Shown one piece after another: positions 18,312 through 25,866 of a DNA stretch of 64,000 nt (position 1 is its first letter; each line of letters opens with the position of its first letter). A model generated the notes under the pieces. That model saw only the letters and a program-made list of their open reading frames with translations, did no database searches and was not told the DNA's origin. A program made the position numbers and the translations under genes. Source of the stretch: GCA-003244245 sp035606945 (GTDB lineage: Bacteria > Actinomycetota > Actinomycetes > Mycobacteriales > Pseudonocardiaceae); assembly GCA_035606945.1 (NCBI GenBank), contig DATNDR010000004.1:1-64000 (forward strand), given 5' to 3'.

Positions 18312-20528
18312 GTGAGTGGGCCGACGTTGTTGGCTACCAAGCTGGCGCCGCCGTTGCGCCGCGGGTTGATGCATCGGCGGCGCCTGGTGCAGGTGCTCGA
18401 CGGCGCGGCGCGCCACCGGTTGACCTTGCTCGTCGCCCCCGCCGGTTGGGGTAAGACCTCGCTGCTGGCCGACTGGCACACCACCGGGCGCCGGCAACGG
18501 ATCGGCTGGCTGGCATTGGATCCGGAGGACAGCGACCCGGTGCGGTTCTGGAACTACCTGATCAGCGCGGTGCGCGCGGTGCTGCCCGGGGTGGGTGAAC
18601 GCGCGCTGGCAACGCTGAGCATCCGCGGCCGGGCCTTGTATGACGCCGCCCTACCGGCGCTGATCAACGACCTCGCAACGCTCGACGAGGACGTCCACCT
18701 GGTACTGGACGACTACCACGTGCTGACCGACCCGGAGCTGCACCGTTCGGTGGCCTACCTGCTGGCCCACCAACCACCACGGCTGCACCTGATGATCGCG
18801 ACCCGCAGCGATCCCCCGTTGCCATTCGCGCGGCTGCGGGCCCACGGGGAAATCCTGGAGATCCGGGCCAAGGATCTGGCCTTCACCGACACCGAGGCCA
18901 CCACCATGCTCAACGGGGCCCTGGCACTGGGTCTCGACGTCGCCGACGTCAAGCGGCTATCCGCCCGCACCGAGGGTTGGGCCGCCGGGCTGTACCTGGC
19001 CGGGCTGTCCCTGCGGGAACACCCCGACCGGGCCGCATTCGTCGCGGAGTTCCACGGCACCGACCGTTTCGTGCTCGATTTCCTCGGCTCCGAGGTGCTC
19101 GCGTCGCAGCCGGCTGACTTGCGCACCTTCCTGCTGGAGACCTCGATCCTGCCCCGGCTGTCAGCGTCACTGTGCCAGGCGGTGACCGGCCGGGCGGATA
19201 GCGCGGTTGCGCTGGAGCGCATCGAGCGATCTAACCTGTTCCTTGTCCCACTGGACTCCGAGCGGCACTGGTTCCGCTACCACCGCCTGTTCGGTGAGCT
19301 GCTCCGGCACGAACTCGGTGTCGCCGAACCACAACGGGTCCCCGAACTGCACCGGCGGGCGGCTGCCTGGTTTCGAGCCGCGGGCCAGGTGAGCGAGGCG
19401 ATCGACCACGCCGCGGCGGCGGGCGATGTCGACGGCGCCGCCGAGCTCGTCGCCGGGCACTGGAACACCTGGTTCAACGCCGGACGGCTGGCCACCGTCG
19501 AGGGCTGGCTGGATCGGCTACCGCCTGGCGCGCAGCTCGCCGACCCGCGGCTGTGCGTGGCGCAGGCCTGGCTGTTACTGGACACCGGGCGGTTGGATGC
19601 CGTGGACCGGTGGCTCGCCGGGGCTGAGGCGGCCGCCGCCGACCCAGCTGACGCGGTGACGCTGCGCGAGATCGCGGTGCTGCGCACGGTGCACCGGTTC
19701 AAGATCGGCGACGTGGGGGCCAGCCATCTCGCGGCCCGCCGGGTACTCGAGCTCATCCACGGTGAGGTGTGCTTCGCCGGCACAGTCGCGTACGCCCTGC
19801 TGGGCGTGACGTTGTTCTGGAAGGGCGAACTGGCCGCGGCGTTGCGGCCGTTGACCGAAGCGGTCGCGCTGGCGCGGCGTACCGGCAACCTGCTCGGGGA
19901 GACCTACGCTCTGAGTTATCTCGCGTTGACCCACGCGGAGCAGGGAGAAGTCGGCGAAGGCCGGCGAGTGGCCGGGGCAGCACTGAGCCGGTCGGCAGAG
20001 CCGCTCGTGGCGGAACATTTCGTCACCGGGCTGGGGCACTTGGCGCAAGCGCTGGCTTTGGCGGCCACCGGTCAGGTGGAACAGGCAGCTGCGGCTGCGG
20101 CGAGGGCGGTACAACTGGCCCGGCGGGGCGGCGGCCGGCTGGAACTCGGCCTGGCGTTGGCCACCCACGCGCAGGCTCTGCTGGCCGCAGGAGAGGATGG
20201 CGCCCCGATGCTGGCCGAGGCCAAGCGGATAGTGCGCGCCTGCCGCGACCCGGGGTGGTTACCCGAGTTGCTGACCCGGCTGAGCCGCGCCACGACACCC
20301 GTCGGGCCGCGGCTGGTGCCGGACGGTACCGCTGTGGTGGCTTTCAGCGACCGGGAGCGGCAACTGTTACCGCTGCTCGCCGGCACGCTGTCGCAACGGG
20401 AGATCGGAGCGGTGCTGCATCTGTCGCTCAACACCGTCAAAACCCACAGCCGCATGCTGTACCGGAAGCTGGGCGCAAGCTCTCGAGCCGACGCCGTCCA
20501 GCGCGCTCGGCGCATCGGGCTGCTATAA
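18312..20528 (+). CDS. MalT-type LuxR-family ATP-dependent transcriptional activator
   Basis: A 738-residue large regulator. A STAND-type NTPase lies at the N-terminus with Walker A LLVAPAGWGKTSLL near residue 40 and Walker B-like VHLVLDDYH near 133, then a TPR-like helical region, and a C-terminal LuxR helix-turn-helix (FSDRERQLLPLLAGTLSQRE, then LSLNTVKTHSRMLYRKLG). Such proteins oligomerise on ligand and ATP binding and activate target promoters. It starts at GTG 18312, divergent from the MFS operon. The ligand cannot be predicted. Confidence 0.9.
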   Translation: MSGPTLLATKLAPPLRRGLMHRRRLVQVLDGAARHRLTLLVAPAGWGKTSLLADWHTTGRRQRIGWLALDPEDSDPVRFWNYLISAVRAVLPGVGERALATLSIRGRALYDAALPALINDLATLDEDVHLVLDDYHVLTDPELHRSVAYLLAHQPPRLHLMIATRSDPPLPFARLRAHGEILEIRAKDLAFTDTEATTMLNGALALGLDVADVKRLSARTEGWAAGLYLAGLSLREHPDRAAFVAEFHGTDRFVLDFLGSEVLASQPADLRTFLLETSILPRLSASLCQAVTGRADSAVALERIERSNLFLVPLDSERHWFRYHRLFGELLRHELGVAEPQRVPELHRRAAAWFRAAGQVSEAIDHAAAAGDVDGAAELVAGHWNTWFNAGRLATVEGWLDRLPPGAQLADPRLCVAQAWLLLDTGRLDAVDRWLAGAEAAAADPADAVTLREIAVLRTVHRFKIGDVGASHLAARRVLELIHGEVCFAGTVAYALLGVTLFWKGELAAALRPLTEAVALARRTGNLLGETYALSYLALTHAEQGEVGEGRRVAGAALSRSAEPLVAEHFVTGLGHLAQALALAATGQVEQAAAAAARAVQLARRGGGRLELGLALATHAQALLAAGEDGAPMLAEAKRIVRACRDPGWLPELLTRLSRATTPVGPRLVPDGTAVVAFSDRERQLLPLLAGTLSQREIGAVLHLSLNTVKTHSRMLYRKLGASSRADAVQRARRIGLL

Positions 20529-20554
20529 GAACACCAGAGTTCGTCGATATACGC

Positions 20555-20583
20555 TTGACATAATCTATGTTCACAACTGTAAT
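20555..20583 (+). promoter_or_regulatory. Promoter with palindrome upstream of merR
   Basis: TTGACA (20555-20560), a 17-nt spacer and TGTAAT (20578-20583) form a sigma-70-type promoter. A perfect dyad ACATA-ATC-TATGT (20558-20570) overlaps the -35 end and the spacer. The first ATG of the following frame (20567) lies inside this promoter, so translation must begin farther downstream. A related dyad lies at the hsp20 promoter. Confidence 0.7.
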
Positions 20584-20647
20584 TACGGAGTGCGGCGATC
20601 CGGCCGAGTCGTCGGGTCCCTGTGGTTTTGGAGGGAGCCATCGAAAG

Positions 20648-20983
20648 TTGGGTGTGGAGCGGCTCGACGATGAGGATTTCCCGGCGTTGAGCATGGGACA
20701 GGCAGCGGAGCTGTTGGGCGTTCAGCCGGCATTTCTCCGCAGTCTGGACGCCGCCGAAGTGCTACGGCCGGGTCGTTCAAGCGGCGGCCATCGCCGCTAC
20801 TCGCGCCGTGAGCTGGTGCTGGCTTCACGGATCCGGGCGCTGTTCGACGAAGGCCTGAGTTTGGATGCCGCGCACCGCATCGTCATGCTGGAAGATCAAC
20901 TCGAGGGTGCGCGCCAGCGGATCACCGAGCTGGAGCAGCGCCTGGGTGAGCGCGGCTGGGGTCGGCGCCGAGAACAATTCTAA
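20648..20983 (+). CDS. MerR-family regulator, HspR-like
   Basis: A roughly 111-residue regulator with an N-terminal MerR helix-turn-helix (LSMGQAAELLGVQPAFLRSL, then SGGHRRYSRRELVLASRI) and a C-terminal coiled coil (LEDQLEGARQRITELEQRLG). It has no sensor domain or cysteines, like HspR. TTG 20648 follows GGAGGGAG (20630-20637) by 10 nt; GTG 20654 is an alternative, and the upstream ATG 20567 is excluded by the promoter. Neighbours are a J-domain protein and Hsp20, matching the HspR idea of a chaperone-linked repressor, and the shared dyads suggest it controls itself and hsp20. Confidence 0.8.
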   Translation: MGVERLDDEDFPALSMGQAAELLGVQPAFLRSLDAAEVLRPGRSSGGHRRYSRRELVLASRIRALFDEGLSLDAAHRIVMLEDQLEGARQRITELEQRLGERGWGRRREQF

Positions 20984-21021
20984 GGGCGACGACGAGCGAC
21001 CGGCGCTCGTTTCCCCGCAGA

Positions 21022-21420
21022 TCAAGGCGGGTCCAGATGGCGGCGCACTGGTCCCACTCTGATCCAGGTTTGAGAGCTGGACGTACTGCTACGTCGATGC
21101 ACGGGGATGCGGATCCCAGTGGATGCTGCTGTCGACCGGTGGGTTCGGGCGCGGTCATAGCCGGCACGGCGCGTCGGGTCACGAAGAACGGCATAGGCGT
21201 GCAGCACCTGCGCCAAGCTGGGCTGAGCGGAGTCACCGAGATTTTCTGGAACGCAGTGCTGGCCATGGGTATCGGGGTGAAGCTGGCGCAGCCGCCGCCG
21301 GTAGGCGCTGGTCAACGCGCCGATCTCGGCGTTCGGTGACACATCCAGGATGGCGTACAAGTCGTCGTCGCCGAGCTGATCCATGCCGCGAGGGTCCCCT
21401 GGGTGCTGGCTGCCTGTCAT
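21022..21420 (-). CDS. J-domain (DnaJ-like) protein
   Basis: A 132-residue protein with an N-terminal J domain: DDDLYAILDVSPNAEIGALT, the HPD tripeptide in RQLHPDTHG, and AYAVLRDPTRRAGYD. The C-terminal 45 residues are Ser/Thr/Arg-rich without a zinc-finger or CTD, so this is a short J protein that would recruit DnaK. AGGAGG lies 10 nt upstream of ATG 21420. It is divergent from hsp20 and convergent with merR, forming a small heat-shock group. A shorter start at MDQLGDDD is possible. Confidence 0.82.
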   Translation of the reverse strand: MTGSQHPGDPRGMDQLGDDDLYAILDVSPNAEIGALTSAYRRRLRQLHPDTHGQHCVPENLGDSAQPSLAQVLHAYAVLRDPTRRAGYDRARTHRSTAASTGIRIPVHRRSSTSSSQTWIRVGPVRRHLDPP

Positions 21421-21492
21421 CGCCGCGGCCTCCTGTGTGGTCTCTCATCGGTGTGTGTCACGGTACTGGACTCCGACCGCAGTATGTTCCTC

Positions 21493-21520
21493 TTGACTAG
21501 ATAAAATCTATAGTTATCAT
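21493..21520 (+). promoter_or_regulatory. Promoter with palindrome upstream of hsp20
   Basis: TTGACT (21493-21498), a 16-nt spacer and TATCAT (21515-21520). The dyad TAGAT-AAA-ATCTA (21498-21510) starts at the last base of the -35. It shares the core AATCTATrgTT and its position relative to the -35 with the merR promoter, which suggests one regulator for both. The 5' leader contains a 12-nt unit GTGAGTGACCC repeated at 21548 and 21560, with a weaker third copy at 21573. Confidence 0.65.
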
Positions 21521-21619
21521 TGCAGGTATGGGCTGGCAGCGCAGCCCGTGAGTGACCCAGTGAGTGACCCTCGTAAGTGACGTAGTGGCATCGCCCCACA
21601 CAGGGAAGGAGAGCTTGCG

Positions 21620-22051
21620 ATGCTGATGCGTACCGACCCGTTCCGGGAGCTGGATCGCCTGACCCAACAGTTCTTCGGCACCAACGGGACGACGGCCCGC
21701 CCGGCGGTGATGCCGATGGATGCCTACCGCCATGGCGAGGACTTCGTCGTCGAGTTCGACCTGCCCGGCGTCGACCCGGCCTCGATCGACCTGGACGTCG
21801 AGCGCAACGTGCTGACCGTCAAAGCGCAACGCCGGCCCACTGTGGGCGAAGGTGTGGAGCTGCAGGTCGCCGAGCGGCCGCGTGGAGTGTTCTCCCGCCA
21901 ACTGTTCCTCGGCGACACTCTCGACGTCGACCGCATCGAGGCCGGCTACCACGCCGGCGTGCTCACCTTGCGAATCCCGGTCGCCGAGCAGGCCAAGCCT
22001 CGCAAGATCCAAGTCGCCTCGCGTGAGGAGACCAAACAGCTCAATGCCTGA
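21620..22051 (+). CDS. Hsp20/alpha-crystallin small heat-shock protein
   Basis: A 143-residue ATP-independent chaperone. The alpha-crystallin domain spans about residues 38-130 (FVVEFDLPGVDPASIDLDVE, VLTVKAQRRP) with the A-x-x-x-GVLTLRIPVAE end typical of the GVL motif. AAGGAGAG precedes ATG 21620 by 8 nt. It binds unfolding proteins and hands them to DnaK/DnaJ; a J-domain gene lies divergently 200 nt away. Probably repressed under normal growth through the dyad in its promoter. Confidence 0.95.
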   Translation: MLMRTDPFRELDRLTQQFFGTNGTTARPAVMPMDAYRHGEDFVVEFDLPGVDPASIDLDVERNVLTVKAQRRPTVGEGVELQVAERPRGVFSRQLFLGDTLDVDRIEAGYHAGVLTLRIPVAEQAKPRKIQVASREETKQLNA

Positions 22052-22151
22052 CCGCCGGTGGCCTCGCCGCGGTTTCCACGTCTGCGGCGGGGCCACGCCT
22101 ACCCCGCACATCCGGTGATTCACGAAGGCTCTACATCCTCGGGAGTGGCGG

Positions 22152-22499
22152 ATGACTCACGTCATAGACCACGGCGAGCAGGGGAGGGCCGCACCATTCG
22201 ACGTCGTGGTCTCTCAAGAAAGCGGGCGCACTGCGGTGTACCTGCGGGGCGAGCTGGACGCGAGCACAGCACCCCGCTTGGAATCCCTACTGGACCAGCT
22301 GCGTCATGACGGCCACCACCAGATCGCCCTGGACCTTTTCCAACTGGCCTTCCTCGGCGCCGCCGGGCTACGGGTCTTAGTCCGCACCCATCACGCCCTG
22401 CACGCCACCGGCGGCACGCTCCTGCTCACCCGGCCCGCCCGGATGGTGCACCGCATCCTGGCGATCACTGGGCTGGATGCCGTATTGATCATCCAGTGA
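22152..22499 (+). CDS. STAS-domain protein (anti-anti-sigma-like) lacking the phospho-serine
   Basis: A 115-residue single STAS domain: TAVYLRGELDASTAPRLESL then IALDLFQLAFLGAAGLRVLV. In SpoIIAA/RsbV-type antagonists the loop reads D-S-(S/A)-G-L and the serine is phosphorylated by the partner anti-sigma kinase. Here it reads G-A-A-G-L near residue 68, so the phosphoacceptor serine is absent. The protein may be permanently active as an antagonist or have another binding role. It starts at ATG 22152, 100 nt after hsp20, and precedes a sigma factor gene, but no anti-sigma kinase is adjacent. Confidence 0.85.
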   Translation: MTHVIDHGEQGRAAPFDVVVSQESGRTAVYLRGELDASTAPRLESLLDQLRHDGHHQIALDLFQLAFLGAAGLRVLVRTHHALHATGGTLLLTRPARMVHRILAITGLDAVLIIQ

Positions 22500-22629
22500 C
22501 TGCGCTGGAACCCGCGGATGGCGCGCCGCCGGCGGCGGACACCAATCGCATACTCACCCGGCTCATCTCACCCGGGTGAAAGGACGCTGGACTACTGACC
22601 CCGGCGTGCACCGCGCCCAACGTAGTTGC

Positions 22630-23301
22630 ATGCCCTCCAAGGACTACCAACCCGCTCTCGCAGCGTCGTCAACGGCTACCAACCAGGCAGCGGAAAGCGA
22701 GCTCGTCGAGGCCCTCCGGCGCCGTGATGACAACGCCTACCGGATCCTGGTCCGCCGCTACAACCCGCTGATGTTGCGGCTGGCCCGCCAGCATGTGCCC
22801 AACCAGGCCATCGCCGAAGAGGTCGTGCAGGACAGCTGGGTGGCGGTGTTGCGGGGCATCGACGCCTTCCAGGGCCGTTGCCAATTCGCCACCTGGCTGA
22901 TGCGGATCCTGCTCAACACCGCGCGCAAGAGGGGCGTCCGGGAACGCACCCCCGCGCGCTGGGACGCCCTGGGAGTGGGCAGCACGCACGCCGAGCCCGT
23001 CCAAGCGGCGGAGCTGAATCCGGAAGCTGTCGTGCTGGCCGCTGAGATTCGCACCATGCTCGAGCAGGCGATCCGCGCGTTGCCCGAGCGGCAACGTGCC
23101 GTGCTGATGCTGCGCGACGTCGATGGCTGGCCGGCTGATGAGGTGTGCACAGCACTGGACGTCTCCACCGGCAATCAGCGAGTACTGCTGCACCGGGCCC
23201 GGGCGGCAGTACGGTCAACGCTGCACTCTACCGACCCTATCTGGGCCGATCCTCTCGGGACCGGCCTTGTCTGGCGCCACCATGATCTCGTACCGGCCTG
23301 A
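22630..23301 (+). CDS. ECF-type RNA polymerase sigma factor
   Basis: A 223-residue sigma factor. Region 2 is seen in AYRILVRRYNPLMLRLAR and AEEVVQDSWVAVLRGI with FATWLMRILLNTARK; region 4 in ALPERQRAVLMLRDVDGW followed by the helix-turn-helix. I chose ATG 22630; GTG 22576 is in frame but neither has a clear ribosome-binding site. The first 18 codons overlap a repeated DNA sequence also found at 30.0 kb, so the N-terminus may be acquired. No anti-sigma gene adjoins; the neighbours are a STAS protein upstream and DUF1918 downstream. Confidence 0.88.
   Translation: MPSKDYQPALAASSTATNQAAESELVEALRRRDDNAYRILVRRYNPLMLRLARQHVPNQAIAEEVVQDSWVAVLRGIDAFQGRCQFATWLMRILLNTARKRGVRERTPARWDALGVGSTHAEPVQAAELNPEAVVLAAEIRTMLEQAIRALPERQRAVLMLRDVDGWPADEVCTALDVSTGNQRVLLHRARAAVRSTLHSTDPIWADPLGTGLVWRHHDLVPA
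22638..22684 (+). repeat. Dispersed 47-bp repeat, copy 1
   Basis: CAAGGACTACCAACCC, 17 nt, then AACGGCTACCAACC. The same two blocks with the same 17-nt spacing occur in both arms of the palindrome at 30021-30160. Here the repeat encodes the start of the ECF sigma factor (KDYQPALAASSTATNQ). Confidence 0.65.
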
Positions 23302-23315
23302 TGGCTCCCACACCG

Positions 23316-23507
23316 TCAGGTGTCCGAAGCGGGATGCACCACGCAGTCGGGGCCCGGGAAGACCAACCGCTCCTGGCCATCGTCGAAGCGAACCAGGAAG
23401 GGCGGCTGGCCGTCCGGTCCCCGCACCTCCACCACGTCACCCATGCGGTCGGGACGGCTGACAATGCGGCCGTGCACGCACAGCCGATCACCGATACGCG
23501 CTCGCAT
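23316..23507 (-). CDS. DUF1918 protein
   Basis: A 63-residue protein of the DUF1918 family: ARIGDRLCVHGRIVSRPDR, DVVEVRGPDGQPPFLVRFDDG and FPGPDCVVHP match the family pattern of a small SH3-like beta barrel. Its function is unknown; members often neighbour stress genes. It is convergent with the ECF sigma gene 14 nt away. Confidence 0.85.
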   Translation of the reverse strand: MRARIGDRLCVHGRIVSRPDRMGDVVEVRGPDGQPPFLVRFDDGQERLVFPGPDCVVHPASDT

Positions 23508-23611
23508 GATGGATCACCTCGCTGGCTTCCGAATCGGGGATCGAGATACCACATCCCGACGCTAGGCCCGTCGGTGTTGGAGCTCAACCACCCACAGGGT
23601 CACGGTTGCGG

Positions 23612-23647
23612 CGCACGACACACCGCGCAGGGACGCACGACACACCG
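23612..23647. repeat. Direct repeat upstream of dus
   Basis: CGCACGACACACCG occurs at 23612-23625 and again at 23634-23647, 22 nt apart, which is two helical turns. A weaker third copy (CGCGACACGCG) follows at 23658. The repeats lie 45-80 nt before the dus start, in the intergenic region divergent from DUF1918, and could be tandem operators. Confidence 0.45.
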
Positions 23648-23691
23648 AGCGGGAGGGCGCGACACGCGGGGGTGCGGCGGGCGGGGATGAT

Positions 23692-24837
23692 GTGGGGGTG
23701 CATGCGAGACGGGCAGCGCTGCGGATCGGGCCTTACCGGGTCGACCCGCCGGTCGTGCTCGCGCCGATGGCCGGAATCACCAATGTGGCGTTCCGGCGGC
23801 TGTGCCGCCAAACCATGTCACCCCAAGGTGCCGGACTGTTCGTCTGCGAGATGATCACCAGCCGGGCGCTGATCGAGCGCCATCCCGGCACCTTGAACAT
23901 GATCAGCTTCGACCCCGCGGAGCGGCCCCGCTCGATGCAGCTTTACGGGGTCGACCCGGCGACGATCCGCAAGGCCGTGGAGATGGTCCGTGACGAGGAT
24001 CTCGCTGATCACATCGACCTCAACTTCGGTTGCCCGGTCCCGAAGGTCACCCGCCGCGGCGGCGGGGCCGCGCTGCCGTACAAGCGAGCCCTGTTCGGCG
24101 AGATCGTCCGCGGCGCCGTCGAAGCGGCCGGGCACCTGCCCGTCACGGTGAAGTTCCGGATCGGCATCGACGACGAGCACCACACATACCTCGATGCCGG
24201 CCGGATCGCCCAGGACGCCGGAGTCGCCGCGGTGGCACTGCACGCGCGCACCGCTGCCCAGCGATACTCGGGAACCGCCGACTGGGGCGCCATCGCCGCG
24301 CTCAAGCAGGCCGTCACCTCCATCCCGGTGCTGGGCAACGGGGACATCTTCGCTGCCGCGGATGCGATCCGGATGATCGAGCACACCGGCTGCGACGGGG
24401 TCGTGGTGGGTCGCGGCTGCTTGGGACGGCCGTGGCTGTTCGCCGAGCTGCAAGCCGCCTTCGCCGGCACCCCACCCCCGACGCCGCCGCATCTCGGTCA
24501 GGTGGCGGCGATCCTGCGCCGCCACGCGGATCTGCTCGCCGAGCATCTCGGCCCCGACAAGGGCCTGCGTGACTTACGCAAGCACGTCTCCTGGTACCTG
24601 CACGGTTTCCCGGTGGGCGGGGACGTGCGGCGCGCGCTGGGGATGGTGTCCAGCTTCGCCGAGCTGGATTGTCACCTGGCCCGGCTGGATGCCGATGCGC
24701 CGTACCCGGCCGGCGCCGACGGTCCACGGGGGCGTCAGGGGTCCCCCGGCCGGGTAGCGCTACCGCAGGGCTGGCTGGACGATCCCCTGGATCTCGCGGT
24801 CCCGGCGGATGCCGAACTACCCTATTCGGGCGGGTAA
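23692..24837 (+). CDS. dus: tRNA-dihydrouridine synthase
   Basis: A 381-residue FMN enzyme that reduces uridines in tRNA with NADPH. It shows the opening VVLAPMAGITNVAFRRLCR, the catalytic loop NFGCPVPKVTRRGGGAALPY with the active Cys, the phosphate-binding VTVKFRIGID and the FMN-binding GNGDIFAAADA/GVVVGRGCLGRPW. Starts GTG 23692 or GTG 23698 are equivalent. The order dus-phoU-...-mshD-glnR matches the mycobacterial region Rv0823c-Rv0818 as I recall it. Confidence 0.95.
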   Translation: MGVHARRAALRIGPYRVDPPVVLAPMAGITNVAFRRLCRQTMSPQGAGLFVCEMITSRALIERHPGTLNMISFDPAERPRSMQLYGVDPATIRKAVEMVRDEDLADHIDLNFGCPVPKVTRRGGGAALPYKRALFGEIVRGAVEAAGHLPVTVKFRIGIDDEHHTYLDAGRIAQDAGVAAVALHARTAAQRYSGTADWGAIAALKQAVTSIPVLGNGDIFAAADAIRMIEHTGCDGVVVGRGCLGRPWLFAELQAAFAGTPPPTPPHLGQVAAILRRHADLLAEHLGPDKGLRDLRKHVSWYLHGFPVGGDVRRALGMVSSFAELDCHLARLDADAPYPAGADGPRGRQGSPGRVALPQGWLDDPLDLAVPADAELPYSGG

Positions 24838-24905
24838 GCCCGGCGTTCACAGCCGGTTCACGTTATCGCCGAGCCCGGTTGAGATTTCCCCCGTACCCTC
24901 TGGCA

Positions 24906-25553
24906 ATGCGCGAGAGCTTCCATGCCGAGCTGGACAGCCTGATCCTCGACCTGGCCAGGGCCGCTCGGATGGCCGGCCAGCTGATGGCCAATGCCTCGAC
25001 CTCGCTGAGTCACGCCGACCTGGCACTCGCCGAGCTGGTCATCTCCGCTGAGAGTGAGATGAAGGCGCTGTGCGATGACATGGACCAGCGCTGCGTCAAG
25101 CTGCTCGTATTGCAGGCACCGGTGGCCACCGATCTGCGGGTAGTGGTTGCCGCCATGCACGCGGTGGGCGACGTGGAACGAATGTGCAACCTGGCCCAGC
25201 ACATCGCCAAGATCGCCCGGATGAAGCACCCGGCCGTGCCGATCCCGGACGACGTCCGCCCGGTGTTCGCCCGGATGGGCATGCTCGCCACCAACCTGGC
25301 GCAGGACGCCGCGGCAGCGATAGAGAGCCAGGATCCGCTTTCTGCTCCCCGGCTGGCGCAGGCCGACGATGAGGTGGACGCGCTGCGCCGGCGCATCTTC
25401 CAGATCCTGTTCGCGGAGAACTGGACGCATGGGGTCGAGCCAGCCGTGGATGCCGCACTGATCGGTCGGTACTACGAACGCTTCGCCGACCACGCGGTGG
25501 CGATCGCACGCCAGGTCAGTTTCCTCGTCACCGGCTTACCGCCGGAGCGATGA
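24906..25553 (+). CDS. phoU: Phosphate transport system regulatory protein PhoU
   Basis: A 215-residue protein with two three-helix PhoU repeats: MRESFHAELDSLILDLARAA and the first metal motif MRECNLAQH-like (ERMCNLAQHIAKIAR), then the second with YYERFADHAVAIARQVSFLV. It modulates PstSCAB and phosphate signalling. No pst genes lie in this window, as in mycobacterial phoY2. ATG 24906 follows a spaced GGCA without a strong Shine-Dalgarno. Confidence 0.95.
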   Translation: MRESFHAELDSLILDLARAARMAGQLMANASTSLSHADLALAELVISAESEMKALCDDMDQRCVKLLVLQAPVATDLRVVVAAMHAVGDVERMCNLAQHIAKIARMKHPAVPIPDDVRPVFARMGMLATNLAQDAAAAIESQDPLSAPRLAQADDEVDALRRRIFQILFAENWTHGVEPAVDAALIGRYYERFADHAVAIARQVSFLVTGLPPER

Positions 25554-25560
25554 TGTCTCG

Positions 25561-25866
25561 ATGACCACACCGCCGAACCCGAACTGGCCGGCCGAACCGA
25601 ACCGAGACCCGGCTCCGGGCGCCCACAGCTACCCCATGCCGGGCCCGACCAACGGGTTCGCGATCGCGTCGCTCGTGCTGGGGATCCTCTGGATCTGGTG
25701 GATCGGCAGTATCCTTGCGCTGATCTTCGGATATATCGCCCGCAAGCAGATCATGGAACGCAACGAAGGCGGAAACGGCCTGGCCATCGCGGGTATCGTG
25801 CTCGGCTGGGTCGGCGTCGGGGTACTGGCGCTTTTCTTCATCTTTTTTGCGATCGGTCTGGCCTAG
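25561..25866 (+). CDS. DUF4190 small membrane protein
   Basis: A 101-residue protein with a Pro/Asn-rich cytoplasmic head (about 35 residues) and two membrane helices separated by the conserved GYIARKQIMERNEGGNGLAI loop, the DUF4190 signature. Its function is unknown. It starts 7 nt after the phoU stop, so it is likely cotranscribed, and its end overlaps the mshD stop by 4 nt. Confidence 0.88.
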   Translation: MTTPPNPNWPAEPNRDPAPGAHSYPMPGPTNGFAIASLVLGILWIWWIGSILALIFGYIARKQIMERNEGGNGLAIAGIVLGWVGVGVLALFFIFFAIGLA

